Shown here in pieces: positions 27,301 to 35,401 of a stretch of 64,000 nucleotides of DNA. Origin of the DNA: an uncultured Tenacibaculum sp. Its GTDB lineage: Bacteria; Bacteroidota; Bacteroidia; Flavobacteriales; Flavobacteriaceae. Both the position numbers and the translations under genes were made by a program. The notes below the pieces were generated by a model. It was given only the letters and a program-made list of their open reading frames with translations. It had not been told where the DNA came from and did not search any database. The stretch lies in NCBI GenBank assembly GCA_947501615.1, contig CANMWK010000004.1:186001-250000 (forward strand), in the 5' to 3' direction. The number at the start of each line of letters is the position of its first letter. Positions within the stretch are counted from its first letter, which is position 1.

Positions 27301-27679
27301 AAGACAGCAATTAAAAGATGCAATTAAGGAAGGGAAAGATGGTAATGGTCAAGGAAAAAAAGCTTTAAAGGAAATGGAGCAATTAGAAAATGAGATTTTA
27401 GAAAAAGGGTTTAATCAAAGCACATTACAACGTATGCAACGCTTAAATTATCAACTTTTAAAATTAGACAAAGCAACATTTGAGCAAGGAAAAGAAAAGA
27501 AAAGAAAATCAAACACCAATCAGGTTGAATACGAAAAAAACAGAATAAAAGAGCTTGAATTTAAAAAACAATACTATAATCAAACAGAAATTTTAAACAG
27601 ACAATCATTACCTTTACAGCAGAATTACAAGAAGAAAGTTCAAGAATATTTTAAACAGAAAAACACTTCAAAAAAATGA
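24332..27679 (+). CDS. DUF4175-family membrane coiled-coil protein
   Basis: 1115 residues. Three hydrophobic segments near the N-terminus (about 28-50, 55-80 and 155-175) anchor it in the inner membrane, with a beta-rich region (about 190-480) between. Residues about 490-750 are a very long Lys/Glu/Gln-rich coiled coil (NIQNSLEKQQDSKQELEKVQ and onward), then a Gly/Lys-rich low-complexity stretch (KGKDGKPKDGNKDEPKDGEK) and a helical end. This is the DUF4175 layout in Bacteroidota, often before ybeY. It probably spans the periplasm as a scaffold. Function unknown. Its stop overlaps ybeY by 4 bases (ATGA). Confidence 0.8.
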   Translation: MSNLSSIEQKLQQFSRKFYTNELIKGSILFFTLSLIYLFFTLFIEYFFWLKPNARTLLFWLFIGVQLFLLIRFICFPLFKLFGLKKGLSKEESSRLIGEHFPEVKDKLLNFLQLKNTQNNSELLLASIDQKAKELNPVPFSKAINFSVNVKYLKYLGIPIIIWIAIYLTGFGSKLNDSLNRVVNHSVAYNPPAPFYFELTSKNLEVIKGDPLTVYIQTKGNIIPEEAKINFNNESYYLDNNGGGLFSYTFESVNKNIQFFIEANGINSTMYQIAIINTPSIKNIGLFINYPNYVGKKNEVITNATNITVPQGTFVKWDVLTSNTDNVNYNSNKKTTAFKKETENKFTYQKRITEDTNYSISTSNERLKDYEKLNFSINSIRDENPSIRVKSNIDSITRGPVYFAGEISDDYGFKKLEMVYYDSKNPQKENIKTIKISKENIQSFFSKFPDDLKLIDGVDYELFFRVYDNDAINGNKKAVSKKFSYRKKTSDELDKELLEEQQNYLQNIQNSLEKQQDSKQELEKVQFDLQNKKNMNWNDQKKMQNIIKRQEQYQKMMQRQTKKLQENFSEKEEKNESLQKKKENLQKRIEELKKMQQQKKLLDELKKMAEKLNKEDLIKKSKQLAQQNKQQEKSLERVLELAKQYYVEQKMNQIANKLDELAKKQEELSKKENTQEEQKKLKEEFEEQKKELDELKKENSKLKRPMDLPSVDDLKKETQKQLDKAEENQKNNQNKEAKENQKKAAQKMKQMSQKMQQSMEMMSNEMAEENMEDLRSIVENLVTFSFDQEGLMDNFSKISSGHPNFGKNLKKQNQLKTYFEHIDDSLFVLSLRVPELSSTIQDHLANAHYNLDQSLENFTDSRFRNGISNQRYVMTAANELADMLSDTLDAMQNPKPGSGSGKGKSGKSFSLPDIIQKQETLMEKMKKGMKDKGKDGKPKDGNKDEPKDGEKGKQKGKGNKKGQQKGEGEPGENDDMNGELYEIYKQQSELRQQLKDAIKEGKDGNGQGKKALKEMEQLENEILEKGFNQSTLQRMQRLNYQLLKLDKATFEQGKEKKRKSNTNQVEYEKNRIKELEFKKQYYNQTEILNRQSLPLQQNYKKKVQEYFKQKNTSKK

Positions 27680-28089
27680 TAGCTTTTAATTACGAGACTA
27701 GTTTTAATCTGGAAAATAAAAAAAAAACTTCTCAATGGATTATAGAGTGTATAGAAAAAGAGGAACATGAATTAGGTGAAATAAACTATATTTTTTGTGA
27801 TGATGCTTACTTACATAAAATAAATGTAGAGTTTTTACAACATGATACTTTTACAGATATTATAAGTTTTGATTACTCTTTAGGTAAAATGATTAGCGGA
27901 GATATTTTTATATCTATTGATCGAGTAAAAGAAAATGCTTTACAATTTAAAGTTCCATTTAAAGAAGAACTCCATAGAGTTATTATTCATGGTGTATTAC
28001 ATTATATGGGATATAAAGACAAAACAGATGATGAAAAACAAATCATGAGAGACAAAGAAAATACTTGTTTAAAAGTCTTAAATTTGTAA
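27676..28089 (+). CDS. ybeY: Endoribonuclease YbeY
   Basis: 137 residues, complete. HGVLHYMGYKD (His105, His109) is the UPF0054 metal motif HGxLHxxGYxH; the third ligand position is Asp rather than His (K-D), which also occurs in Bacteroidota members as far as I recall. YbeY acts in 16S rRNA 3' end maturation and ribosome quality control. It overlaps the DUF4175 gene by 4 bases and precedes mnmG by 63 bases, so it is part of an operon. A palindrome with T-run (28088-28111) lies directly after it. Confidence 0.92.
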   Translation: MIAFNYETSFNLENKKKTSQWIIECIEKEEHELGEINYIFCDDAYLHKINVEFLQHDTFTDIISFDYSLGKMISGDIFISIDRVKENALQFKVPFKEELHRVIIHGVLHYMGYKDKTDDEKQIMRDKENTCLKVLNL

Positions 28090-28118
28090 TCCGTTCCACG
28101 TGGAACGGATTTTTTTAT
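28088..28118 (+). terminator. Perfect 24-bp palindrome: terminator and parS-like site
   Basis: AATCCGTTCCACGTGGAACG plus GATT (28088-28111) is a perfect palindrome followed by TTTTTTT. Its core GTTCCACGTGGAAC equals the core of the parS site of pseudomonads. It may end transcription of the ybeY operon, bind ParB, or both. Confidence 0.7.
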
Positions 28119-28152
28119 ATCATAGAATTTCCAATAAAAGATTACATATAAA

Positions 28153-30030
28153 ATGAGTTTATTCACCACAACATATGATGTTATTGTAGTAGGAGGAGGA
28201 CATGCAGGAAGTGAAGCTGCAGCAGCAAGTGCTAATATGGGCGCACATACACTTCTTATCACAATGAACTTACAGAACATTGCACAAATGAGTTGTAACC
28301 CTGCTATGGGAGGAATAGCAAAAGGACAAATTGTAAGAGAGATTGATGCTCTTGGTGGGTATAGTGGTATCGTAACAGATAAAACAGCTATACAGTTTAA
28401 AATGCTAAACAAATCGAAAGGACCTGCAATGTGGAGTCCGAGAGCTCAATCAGATAGAATGCAGTTCGCTGAATGTTGGAGAACCATGTTAGAACAAACA
28501 GAAAATTTAGACTTCTATCAAGATTCTGTTAATGGTTTAATTTTCGACGGAGACAAAATAATTGGAGTCAAAACAAACCTAGGTTTAGAGATAAAAGCTA
28601 AAACTGTAATCGTTACAGCAGGAACTTTTTTAAATGGTTTAATACATATTGGAGAGAAAACTTTTGGTGGTGGTAGAGCAGGAGAGGGTGCTTCAACAGG
28701 AATCACTGAAGACTTAATAGAAAAAGGTTTTGAGTCTGGAAGAATGAAGACAGGAACTCCTCCAAGAGTTGATGGAAGATCATTAGATTATTCTCAAATG
28801 ACAGAACAACCAGGAGATGATAATCCTGAAAAATTCTCCTATCTACCTATAACATCTGTATTAAAAGAACAACGTTCTTGTTACCTTACATACACAAATC
28901 AAACTACTCACGATTTACTTAGAGAAGGCTTTGATAGATCTCCTATGTTTAATGGTAGAATTAAATCAACAGGACCTAGATACTGTCCTTCTGTAGAAGA
29001 TAAAATAAATAGATTTGCAGACAAGGAGAGACATCAAATTTTTGTAGAACCTGAAGGATGGAATACAGTTGAAATATATGTAAATGGATTTTCTACATCG
29101 CTTCCAGAGGATATTCAAGACAAAGCTATACGATCTATACCAGGATTCGAAAACGTAAAGTTTTTTAGATATGGTTACGCTATAGAATATGATTATTTTC
29201 CACCAACTCAACTAACACATTCTTTAGAAACAAAAACAATAGAAAACTTATTTTTTGCTGGACAGATTAATGGTACAACTGGATATGAAGAAGCAGCTGC
29301 ACAAGGATTAATGGCTGGTGTAAATGCAGCTTTAAAAACACAAAATAAAGCACCTTTTATTTTAAAAAGAAGTGAGGCATATATAGGAGTTTTAATTGAT
29401 GATTTAATCACAAAAGGAACCGAAGAACCATATCGAATGTTTACTTCTAGAGCAGAATACAGAACATTACTACGTCAGGATAATGCTGATTTAAGATTAA
29501 CTCCTAAAGCATATGAATTAGGTTTAGCATCACAAGAACGTTTAGATAGAGTAGAAGAGAAGAAACAAAAAACTGAAGACACTATCAACTTCTTAAAAAA
29601 TCTTAGCGTTAAAAAAGAAGAAATAAACCCGATCTTAGAAAGCAAAAATCTAGCTTCAATTAATCAATCAATGAAACTATATAAAATTGCAGCTAGACCT
29701 CAACTTTCATTTAACGATCTTTTAGCAATAGAAAAACTGAATAATTATATTGAAGAAAAATCAATTGATAAAGAAATTATAGAGCAAGTTGAAATTCATT
29801 TAAAATATTCTGGTTATATAGAAAAAGAAAAAAGTAATGCTGATAAATTAAACAGATTAGAAAATGTTCCTATACCTTCTAATTTCGATTACACAAAAGT
29901 AAAGTCGTTATCCTATGAAGCAAGAGAAAAACTTCTAAAAATAAAACCGACGAGTATTTCACAAGCGAGTCGAATTAGTGGAGTTTCTCCAAGTGATGTC
30001 TCCGTATTATTAGTTTATATGGGTAGATAA
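28153..30030 (+). CDS. mnmG: tRNA uridine 5-carboxymethylaminomethyl modification enzyme MnmG (GidA)
   Basis: 625 residues. DVIVVGGGHAGSEAAAA (FAD-binding loop, about 8-24) and CNPAMGGIAKGQIVREIDALGG, then GRMKTGTPPRVDGRS and the C-terminal helical GidA domain. With MnmE (not in the window) it modifies wobble uridine of several tRNAs; mnmG lies near oriC in many bacteria. It is flanked on both sides by GTTCC...GGAAC palindromes. The length is normal. Confidence 0.97.
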   Translation: MSLFTTTYDVIVVGGGHAGSEAAAASANMGAHTLLITMNLQNIAQMSCNPAMGGIAKGQIVREIDALGGYSGIVTDKTAIQFKMLNKSKGPAMWSPRAQSDRMQFAECWRTMLEQTENLDFYQDSVNGLIFDGDKIIGVKTNLGLEIKAKTVIVTAGTFLNGLIHIGEKTFGGGRAGEGASTGITEDLIEKGFESGRMKTGTPPRVDGRSLDYSQMTEQPGDDNPEKFSYLPITSVLKEQRSCYLTYTNQTTHDLLREGFDRSPMFNGRIKSTGPRYCPSVEDKINRFADKERHQIFVEPEGWNTVEIYVNGFSTSLPEDIQDKAIRSIPGFENVKFFRYGYAIEYDYFPPTQLTHSLETKTIENLFFAGQINGTTGYEEAAAQGLMAGVNAALKTQNKAPFILKRSEAYIGVLIDDLITKGTEEPYRMFTSRAEYRTLLRQDNADLRLTPKAYELGLASQERLDRVEEKKQKTEDTINFLKNLSVKKEEINPILESKNLASINQSMKLYKIAARPQLSFNDLLAIEKLNNYIEEKSIDKEIIEQVEIHLKYSGYIEKEKSNADKLNRLENVPIPSNFDYTKVKSLSYEAREKLLKIKPTSISQASRISGVSPSDVSVLLVYMGR

Positions 30031-30034
30031 TTTT

Positions 30035-30062
30035 AAAACGTTCCATGTGGAACGTTTTTTTT
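30035..30062 (+). terminator. Palindrome with T-run after mnmG (parS-like)
   Basis: AAAACGTTCCATGTGGAACG plus TTTT (30035-30058) has one central mismatch, followed by TT. It differs from GTTCCACGTGGAAC only in the centre. It serves as a likely mnmG terminator and possible ParB site. Confidence 0.6.
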
Positions 30063-30090
30063 ATTCTCTAAAATTAAATCCAAAAAAGCG

Positions 30091-30110
30091 AATGTTCCTT
30101 GTGGAACATT
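30091..30110. promoter_or_regulatory. GTTCC...GGAAC palindrome (parS-like, weaker)
   Basis: AATGTTCCTTGTGGAACATT: perfect arms, centre TTGT instead of ACGT. It is the third such site, between mnmG and the methyltransferase gene. Confidence 0.45.
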
Positions 30111-30139
30111 TTTTAAATTTACCTTTTTTAAACCTAAAA

Positions 30140-30155
30140 AGTTTCACGTGGAACT
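30140..30155. promoter_or_regulatory. parS-like site AGTTTCACGTGGAACT
   Basis: It combines halves of the two best-known parS forms (GTTTCAC and GTGGAAC). The GTG start codon of the next gene lies within it, so ParB binding, if real, would overlap translation start DNA. Confidence 0.5.
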
Positions 30156-31020
30156 TAAAATAAAAAATAACTTGAACTACAATAAGAACACTTCCCTTTT
30201 TATAGATTGTAAAGATCATTCTGTAAGTAAAGAAGAATTTAAATTAGTAAGAAACGACGAATACGATTTATTAATCACAAACCCTATACCTGATAATTTA
30301 AGTTCATATTACGAAAGCGAAGAATATATTTCACACACAGATAGCAGTGAGGGAATAATTAATAAGATATATCAGCGAGTAAGAAAGTATACTATATCCA
30401 AAAAAATAAAACTTATAAATAATTACAGTAATAAAAGTAAGACAATATTAGACATTGGATGTGGCACTGGAGATTTTATAAAAGAATGCAAAAACAACGA
30501 TTGGGAAGTTGTAGGTATTGAACCAAATTCTAAAGCAAAAGAAATAGGACTAACTAAAGATTTAGTTATATTTAGTTCAATTGATGATATAATTGAACAG
30601 AAATTTGATATCATAACAATGTGGCATGTTTTAGAACATGTGACAGATTTGGATGACACAATTAATAAAATTAAAAACATGTTAACAGAAAATGGAACTT
30701 TAATTATTGCTGTTCCAAATTATAAAAGTTATGATGCTTCATATTATAAGTCGTTTTGGGCCGCTTATGATGTACCTAGACATGTTTGGCATTTTTCAAA
30801 AAATAGTATCAAAAAAATTTTTAAAAAATTTAAAATGGAGGTGATAAAAATAAAACCAATGCTATTTGATTCTTTTTATGTTTCTATGTTATCAGAAAAA
30901 TATAAAAGGGGTAAAAACAATTTTATTATCGCTTTTAGTATAGGTTTATATTCAAATTGTAAAGGGCTATTCACAAAAGAATATTCATCTCACATTTACA
31001 TCTTAAAAAACAGTAAATAA
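30148..31020 (+). CDS. Class I SAM-dependent methyltransferase
   Basis: 290 residues from a GTG at 30148; a TTG at 30172 is an alternative. ILDIGCGTGDFIKEC (motif I), VVGIEPNSKAKEI, FDIITMWHVLEHVTDLDDTI (motif IV) and TENGTLIIAVPNYKSYDASY (post motif) give a complete Methyltransf_11/23-type fold. The YESEEYISHTDSSEGIINKIYQ N-terminus is seen in methyltransferases acting on surface sugars or small molecules. Substrate unknown. The GTG sits in a parS-like palindrome. Confidence 0.85.
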   Translation: MELKIKNNLNYNKNTSLFIDCKDHSVSKEEFKLVRNDEYDLLITNPIPDNLSSYYESEEYISHTDSSEGIINKIYQRVRKYTISKKIKLINNYSNKSKTILDIGCGTGDFIKECKNNDWEVVGIEPNSKAKEIGLTKDLVIFSSIDDIIEQKFDIITMWHVLEHVTDLDDTINKIKNMLTENGTLIIAVPNYKSYDASYYKSFWAAYDVPRHVWHFSKNSIKKIFKKFKMEVIKIKPMLFDSFYVSMLSEKYKRGKNNFIIAFSIGLYSNCKGLFTKEYSSHIYILKNSK

Positions 31021-31085
31021 TTATTTATATATACTTTTAAAGAGGTTTTATATATAATCTATAAAATCATATTAATTAAAAATAA

Positions 31086-31120
31086 AAACGCTTTAAATCT
31101 GATTATTTAAAGCGTTTATT
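31086..31120. terminator. Bidirectional terminator
   Basis: AACGCTTTAAA...TTTAAAGCGTT stem with T/A-rich flanks, between the convergent methyltransferase and DoxX genes. Confidence 0.75.
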
Positions 31121-31158
31121 ATAATTAAAATTTATATTTATTTTATATTACATAGATT

Positions 31159-31557
31159 TTACTTACTAAGTAAATATACTCCAAAAATGGCAATCATAAA
31201 GTAAACTGCCAATGTCATTGCACCTGCATAATCTTTTGCTAATCGTTGTCCAACCAAAAGGAAAATTAAACTTAGAGCAGAAAGTATAGCACCAGTTAAA
31301 GCAATTTCTTTTGATCCATTAGTAATTAAATGAAAAATTCCAACAAACATTAACGCACCTGCTAAAATTTCTAAGATTAAAATAATTGCTAATAAAAAAG
31401 GTACTGAATTTTTTAAAGGTGAGTTTTTAAAATGATCTTTAATAAAAGATAAGTTACCCTTCCAATCAGTCACCTTATCAATACCAGATTGCAAGAAAGT
31501 AACAATAAGAAATAGTAACAATAATATTTCAGTAATATGTTTTTGAATAAGTTCCAT
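31159..31557 (-). CDS. DoxX-family membrane protein
   Basis: 132 residues with four predicted membrane helices. FLQSGIDKVTDWKGNLSFI near the first helix is the DoxX-type start, and the later LLVGQRLAKDYAGAMTLAVYF fits the family. DoxX-like proteins are small inner-membrane proteins with poorly defined, often redox-linked, roles. It is alone between convergent and divergent neighbours. Confidence 0.75.
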   Translation of the reverse strand: MELIQKHITEILLLLFLIVTFLQSGIDKVTDWKGNLSFIKDHFKNSPLKNSVPFLLAIILILEILAGALMFVGIFHLITNGSKEIALTGAILSALSLIFLLVGQRLAKDYAGAMTLAVYFMIAIFGVYLLSK

Positions 31558-31673
31558 AAATAAAGTTTGTTTTGGATAAAATTACTACATATTGTAACAA
31601 TTCAAAAAAAATACGTCATATAAGTAACTTAATTAATTATATTTATCAATATATCAACTCAAAAAATTAAACT

Positions 31674-32621
31674 ATGTCTATATTTACAAATCCATTTGTC
31701 CCAATTCTAATTTTCTTAGGTGTTATTTTATTAATATCTGCTTTCTTTATTGTGAAGCAACAAACTGCTGCAGTAATAGAGCGTTTTGGTAAGTTTCATA
31801 GTATCCGCCAATCAGGTTTACACTTAAAGATACCTTTAGTAGATCGTATTGCAGGGAAATTAAGCTTAAAAATTCAACAATTAGATGTAATTGTAGAGAC
31901 TAAAACTTTAGATGATGTATTTGTTCGTTTAAAAGTTTCTGTTCAATATAAAGTTATAAAAGATAAAGTATACGATGCTTTCTATAAACTAGATTATCCG
32001 CACGATCAAATTACAAGTTATGTATTCGATGTTGTTCGTGCAGAAGTTCCTAAAATGAAATTAGATGATGTATTTGTTAAAAAAGATGATATTGCTATTG
32101 CAGTAAAATCTGAATTAAATGACGCAATGATGGAGTATGGTTACGACATTATTAAAACATTAGTAACAGATATTGATCCAGATGCACAAGTTAAAGCTGC
32201 AATGAACCGAATTAATGCTTCTGAAAGAGAAAAAATTGCTGCTCAATATGAAGGAGATGCGCAACGTATTTTAATTGTTGAAAAAGCAAAAGCTGAAGCA
32301 GAAAGTAAACGTTTACAAGGACAAGGTATTGCTGACCAAAGAAGAGAGATTGCTCGTGGTTTAGAAGAGTCTGTAGAAGTTTTAAATAAAGTAGGTATAA
32401 ATAGCCAAGAAGCTTCTGCATTAATAGTTGTAACACAACATTACGATACGTTACAATCGATAGGTGAAGAAACGAATAGTAACTTAATTCTTTTACCTAA
32501 TTCACCACAAGCAGGTAGCGATATGTTAAATAACATGGTAGCTTCATTTACTGCAAGTAATCAAATTGGAGAAGCAATGAAAAGAGCTAAAAACAAAAAG
32601 AAAGAAGATGGTAATGCATAA
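31674..32621 (+). CDS. SPFH/band-7 (stomatin-like) protein
   Basis: 315 residues. One N-terminal membrane helix (PFVPILIFLGVILLISAFF), then the band-7 domain (FGKFHSIRQSGLHLKIPLVDRI, DVFVRLKVSVQYKV) and a C-terminal coiled coil (AAQYEGDAQRILIVEKAKAE). It is close to the QmcA/HflK-type group that organises membrane proteases and microdomains. No NfeD partner is adjacent; instead a secreted protein gene overlaps its end by 14 bases. Confidence 0.9.
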   Translation: MSIFTNPFVPILIFLGVILLISAFFIVKQQTAAVIERFGKFHSIRQSGLHLKIPLVDRIAGKLSLKIQQLDVIVETKTLDDVFVRLKVSVQYKVIKDKVYDAFYKLDYPHDQITSYVFDVVRAEVPKMKLDDVFVKKDDIAIAVKSELNDAMMEYGYDIIKTLVTDIDPDAQVKAAMNRINASEREKIAAQYEGDAQRILIVEKAKAEAESKRLQGQGIADQRREIARGLEESVEVLNKVGINSQEASALIVVTQHYDTLQSIGEETNSNLILLPNSPQAGSDMLNNMVASFTASNQIGEAMKRAKNKKKEDGNA

Positions 32622-33129
32622 AAAAATAATTGTTTTACTTGCTATAGTGCTCCTAAAATCTTCTCTTTTTTCTCAAACTAAGGAAGAAGCATTACGAGAT
32701 GCTAACATTACTGGTGAAGCAACATTAAAAAACGATTACAGTACTGTGTTAACATATACTCTGCCAAAAGTTGTAGAAATGATGGGTGGTAAAGAAAATG
32801 CTGTTAAGGCATTGACGAATATGATGAATCAAATGAAGAAAGATAGTGACTTTAAAATTGAAAAATACGAGGTTATTAGTGTTTCTGATGTTATTAAAGA
32901 ACAGGGACAATATAGATGTTATGTAGAAACAAAAAATCAAATGAAAGTTGCAGATACTAGAATTAAAAGTAAAAGTTACTTGTTTGGTATTTTTGATACT
33001 AACAATAAAATTTGGCAATTCATTGAAGCTAATAAATTAAAAAATAACGCTCAAATTAATATGATAATACCAAATTTTAAAACATCATTAAACATACCTG
33101 ATGATGAACGTAATATGGAAAAAATATAA
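32608..33129 (+). CDS. Hypothetical secreted protein (173 aa)
   Basis: ATG 32608 or 32614; signal peptide KKIIVLLAIVLLKSSLFSQ. The mature part (EEALRDANITGEATLKNDYS...) looks like an SnoaL/NTF2-like cone with a helical start. It overlaps the band-7 gene, implying translational coupling and perhaps shared function at the membrane. No family assigned with confidence. Confidence 0.6.
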   Translation: MVMHKKIIVLLAIVLLKSSLFSQTKEEALRDANITGEATLKNDYSTVLTYTLPKVVEMMGGKENAVKALTNMMNQMKKDSDFKIEKYEVISVSDVIKEQGQYRCYVETKNQMKVADTRIKSKSYLFGIFDTNNKIWQFIEANKLKNNAQINMIIPNFKTSLNIPDDERNMEKI

Positions 33130-33176
33130 TATATCATACGAAGTTTACAATCGTGTTAAATAACGATTATTCAAAG

Positions 33177-33204
33177 GCCAGTAGTTAAAACTACTGGCTT
33201 TTTA
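33177..33204 (+). terminator. Terminator after the band-7 operon
   Basis: GCCAGTAGTT AAAA CTACTGGC stem followed by TTTTT, downstream of the stop at 33129. Confidence 0.85.
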
Positions 33205-33290
33205 CGTTTATCAATCAAATATATACGTTCATCAAACAAAATAGTGTAGTATATAACGCTTACGTTTCTTTGTTATCAAATAATAAAACA

Positions 33291-34367
33291 ATGGAAATGA
33301 AATACTTTAAAAACACTTGTATTATCTTAAGTTTGATAAGCTTATTAAATCTAAAAGCCCAGGAGAAGAACAAAGATTATGCTGCAGCTATTAAAACTTT
33401 TGTAAAAAATTTTCCAATTAATACAGAGTTATCAGTATTGGTAATAGATGGAGATAATTCAAAATTTATTGGAGTTAAGAAACTAAAAGATACTGTAGAT
33501 GTAATTGATAATAATGAGCGTATTTTTGAAATAGGGTCTATTACAAAAGTGTTTACAAATATTCTATTATCAAATTCAATACAAAAAGGAGAAAGTAGTT
33601 TAAATGAAACTTTACAAAGTAACTTCAATTTTAAAATACATAGGGGAGATAGCATTACTTTACGACATTTAGCAAACCATAGTTCTGGACTTCCTGCTTT
33701 ACCATCCAATATCTATAATCAGCTAGAGAAAACTCCAGATAATCCTTATCAACACTATACTGAACATGATTTAGTAACCTATTTAAAGAAGGATATTCAG
33801 TATGATTATAAAACTGGTACACAAAGTTCCTATTCAAACTTAGGTATGGGATTACTTGGGTATATTCTCACAAAAAAAGAAAATAAAACCTATGAAGAAC
33901 TATTAAAAGCAGTTATTTTTAATCCTTTATCAATGAACTATTCTTCAGTAAATAGTATTCATAAAGAGAAATTGGTAAAAGGGTTGAATGAAAATGGGAG
34001 TGTAGCTAGTAATTGGGATTTTACAGATGCTATGGTTGGTGCAGGTGGAATTAAATCTACAACTAAAGATATGGAAAAATTCATACGTAGGAGCTTCTCT
34101 AATGATCCTTTGTATAGTTTACCATTACAAGAAACATATCGTAAAAATAAAGTAGCTAAAATTGGTTTAGGATGGCAAATTATAGATAATAAAGATAAAA
34201 GATTCTATTGGCATAATGGTGGTACTGGTGGTTATCGTTCTTGTTTAGTTTTAAATAAAGAATCGGAAAAAGCAGTGTTGGTATTGTCAAATATTTCAGC
34301 TTTTCATACAAAATCATCTAGTTTAGACAATTTATGCTTTTCTTTATTTAAGAAATTAATGAAATGA
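33291..34367 (+). CDS. Secreted serine hydrolase (beta-lactamase class C family)
   Basis: 358 residues from ATG 33291; a TTG lies further upstream. Signal peptide (ILSLISLLNLKAQ). Active-site motifs: GSITKVFTN (SxxK), SSYSNLGMG (YxN) and WHNGGTGGYRS (HxG replacing KTG), as in penicillin-binding-protein-like esterases and D-aminopeptidases. It should act in the periplasm on peptidoglycan fragments or other amides. It overlaps the LytS gene by 4 bases (ATGA), so the hydrolase and the two-component system form one operon, suggesting a wall- or peptide-sensing circuit. Confidence 0.85.
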   Translation: MEMKYFKNTCIILSLISLLNLKAQEKNKDYAAAIKTFVKNFPINTELSVLVIDGDNSKFIGVKKLKDTVDVIDNNERIFEIGSITKVFTNILLSNSIQKGESSLNETLQSNFNFKIHRGDSITLRHLANHSSGLPALPSNIYNQLEKTPDNPYQHYTEHDLVTYLKKDIQYDYKTGTQSSYSNLGMGLLGYILTKKENKTYEELLKAVIFNPLSMNYSSVNSIHKEKLVKGLNENGSVASNWDFTDAMVGAGGIKSTTKDMEKFIRRSFSNDPLYSLPLQETYRKNKVAKIGLGWQIIDNKDKRFYWHNGGTGGYRSCLVLNKESEKAVLVLSNISAFHTKSSSLDNLCFSLFKKLMK

Positions 34368-35401
34368 TAAAAAAGAAGGTTTTTATAATTTTTCTACACT
34401 TCGTTTTTTGGGGGTTAAATTATCTATATATTACTTCTGGAAATTTAAACTGGAATGGATTTGGAGAAGAGGATGGACTGTTAAAAAAAGCATATCTGTA
34501 TGGTATGTTTTTTAATGCTTTATTATTTTATATTCAAGTAGTATGGTTGGTTCCTAAGTATTATGTAAAAAATAAAAAAGGCTATTTCTGGGGGTATACT
34601 ATAATTCTATTTTTTTTAATTACATACATAGAAACATATGTTGATGTTGCTTTAGCAGTAAAGCATAATGTATATAATTTTGGTCCAATTGCAGCAGGAA
34701 TTATATGGTTTTATCATAATTCTATTTTTCACTTTATCTATTTTATTGTTGGATTTTACTACCGCTTTCAACAAGAATACATTAAATCTGAGCGAACAAA
34801 ACAAGAATTGTTGGTTGAGAATCATAATGCAGAATTAAAGTACTTAAAAGCACAATTAAATCCGCATTTTTTATTTAATGGCATTAATAGTATTTATCAT
34901 TTAATTGGAAAGAATGATGCAAACGCAAAAAATACACTTTTAAAGTTTTCTAATTTACTTCGATATCAATTGTATGAAAGTAATACAAACAAAATTCAAC
35001 TGTATAAAGAATTAAATTATATTGAAGAATACATCAGTATAGAACAAATACGTAAAGGGTCAGATATTGTTTTAAAACTCGATATAACTATTGAAAGGAA
35101 AGATAATTTAATTATGCCATTACTATTAATTCCGTTTATTGAAAATGCTTTTAAATATGTTAGTAATCATAATGAAACTGAAAAAAATATTATTTCAATT
35201 TCAATTTCAGAAAAAGATAATATTCTAAAATTAAGTGTTTATAATACCAAAGATGCTTCTTTACCCGAAAATAGGAGTGGGGGCATTGGTCTAAAAAATG
35301 TAAAAAAGAGATTAGAGTTATTATATAAAAATAACTTTTCGTTAGCTATAGATGCTACAAAAAATACGTATAATGTTGAACTTAAAATTCGTTTACATTG
35401 A
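34364..35401 (+). CDS. LytS-family sensor histidine kinase
   Basis: 345 residues. Four membrane helices in the first ~140 residues, then the His_kinase domain with LNPHFLFNGINSIYHLIG (phosphoacceptor His) and an ATPase domain with IPFIENAFKYV (N box) and GGIGLKNVKKRLELLY (G box). It senses an unknown membrane or periplasmic signal and should phosphorylate the following regulator. It starts overlapping the hydrolase and ends overlapping the regulator. Confidence 0.92.
   Translation: MIKKKVFIIFLHFVFWGLNYLYITSGNLNWNGFGEEDGLLKKAYLYGMFFNALLFYIQVVWLVPKYYVKNKKGYFWGYTIILFFLITYIETYVDVALAVKHNVYNFGPIAAGIIWFYHNSIFHFIYFIVGFYYRFQQEYIKSERTKQELLVENHNAELKYLKAQLNPHFLFNGINSIYHLIGKNDANAKNTLLKFSNLLRYQLYESNTNKIQLYKELNYIEEYISIEQIRKGSDIVLKLDITIERKDNLIMPLLLIPFIENAFKYVSNHNETEKNIISISISEKDNILKLSVYNTKDASLPENRSGGIGLKNVKKRLELLYKNNFSLAIDATKNTYNVELKIRLH

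Noticed and set aside
28002-28412. A 136-residue antisense ORF over ybeY and mnmG
   Set aside because: Runs through two strongly supported genes and across the palindrome; a frame shadow.
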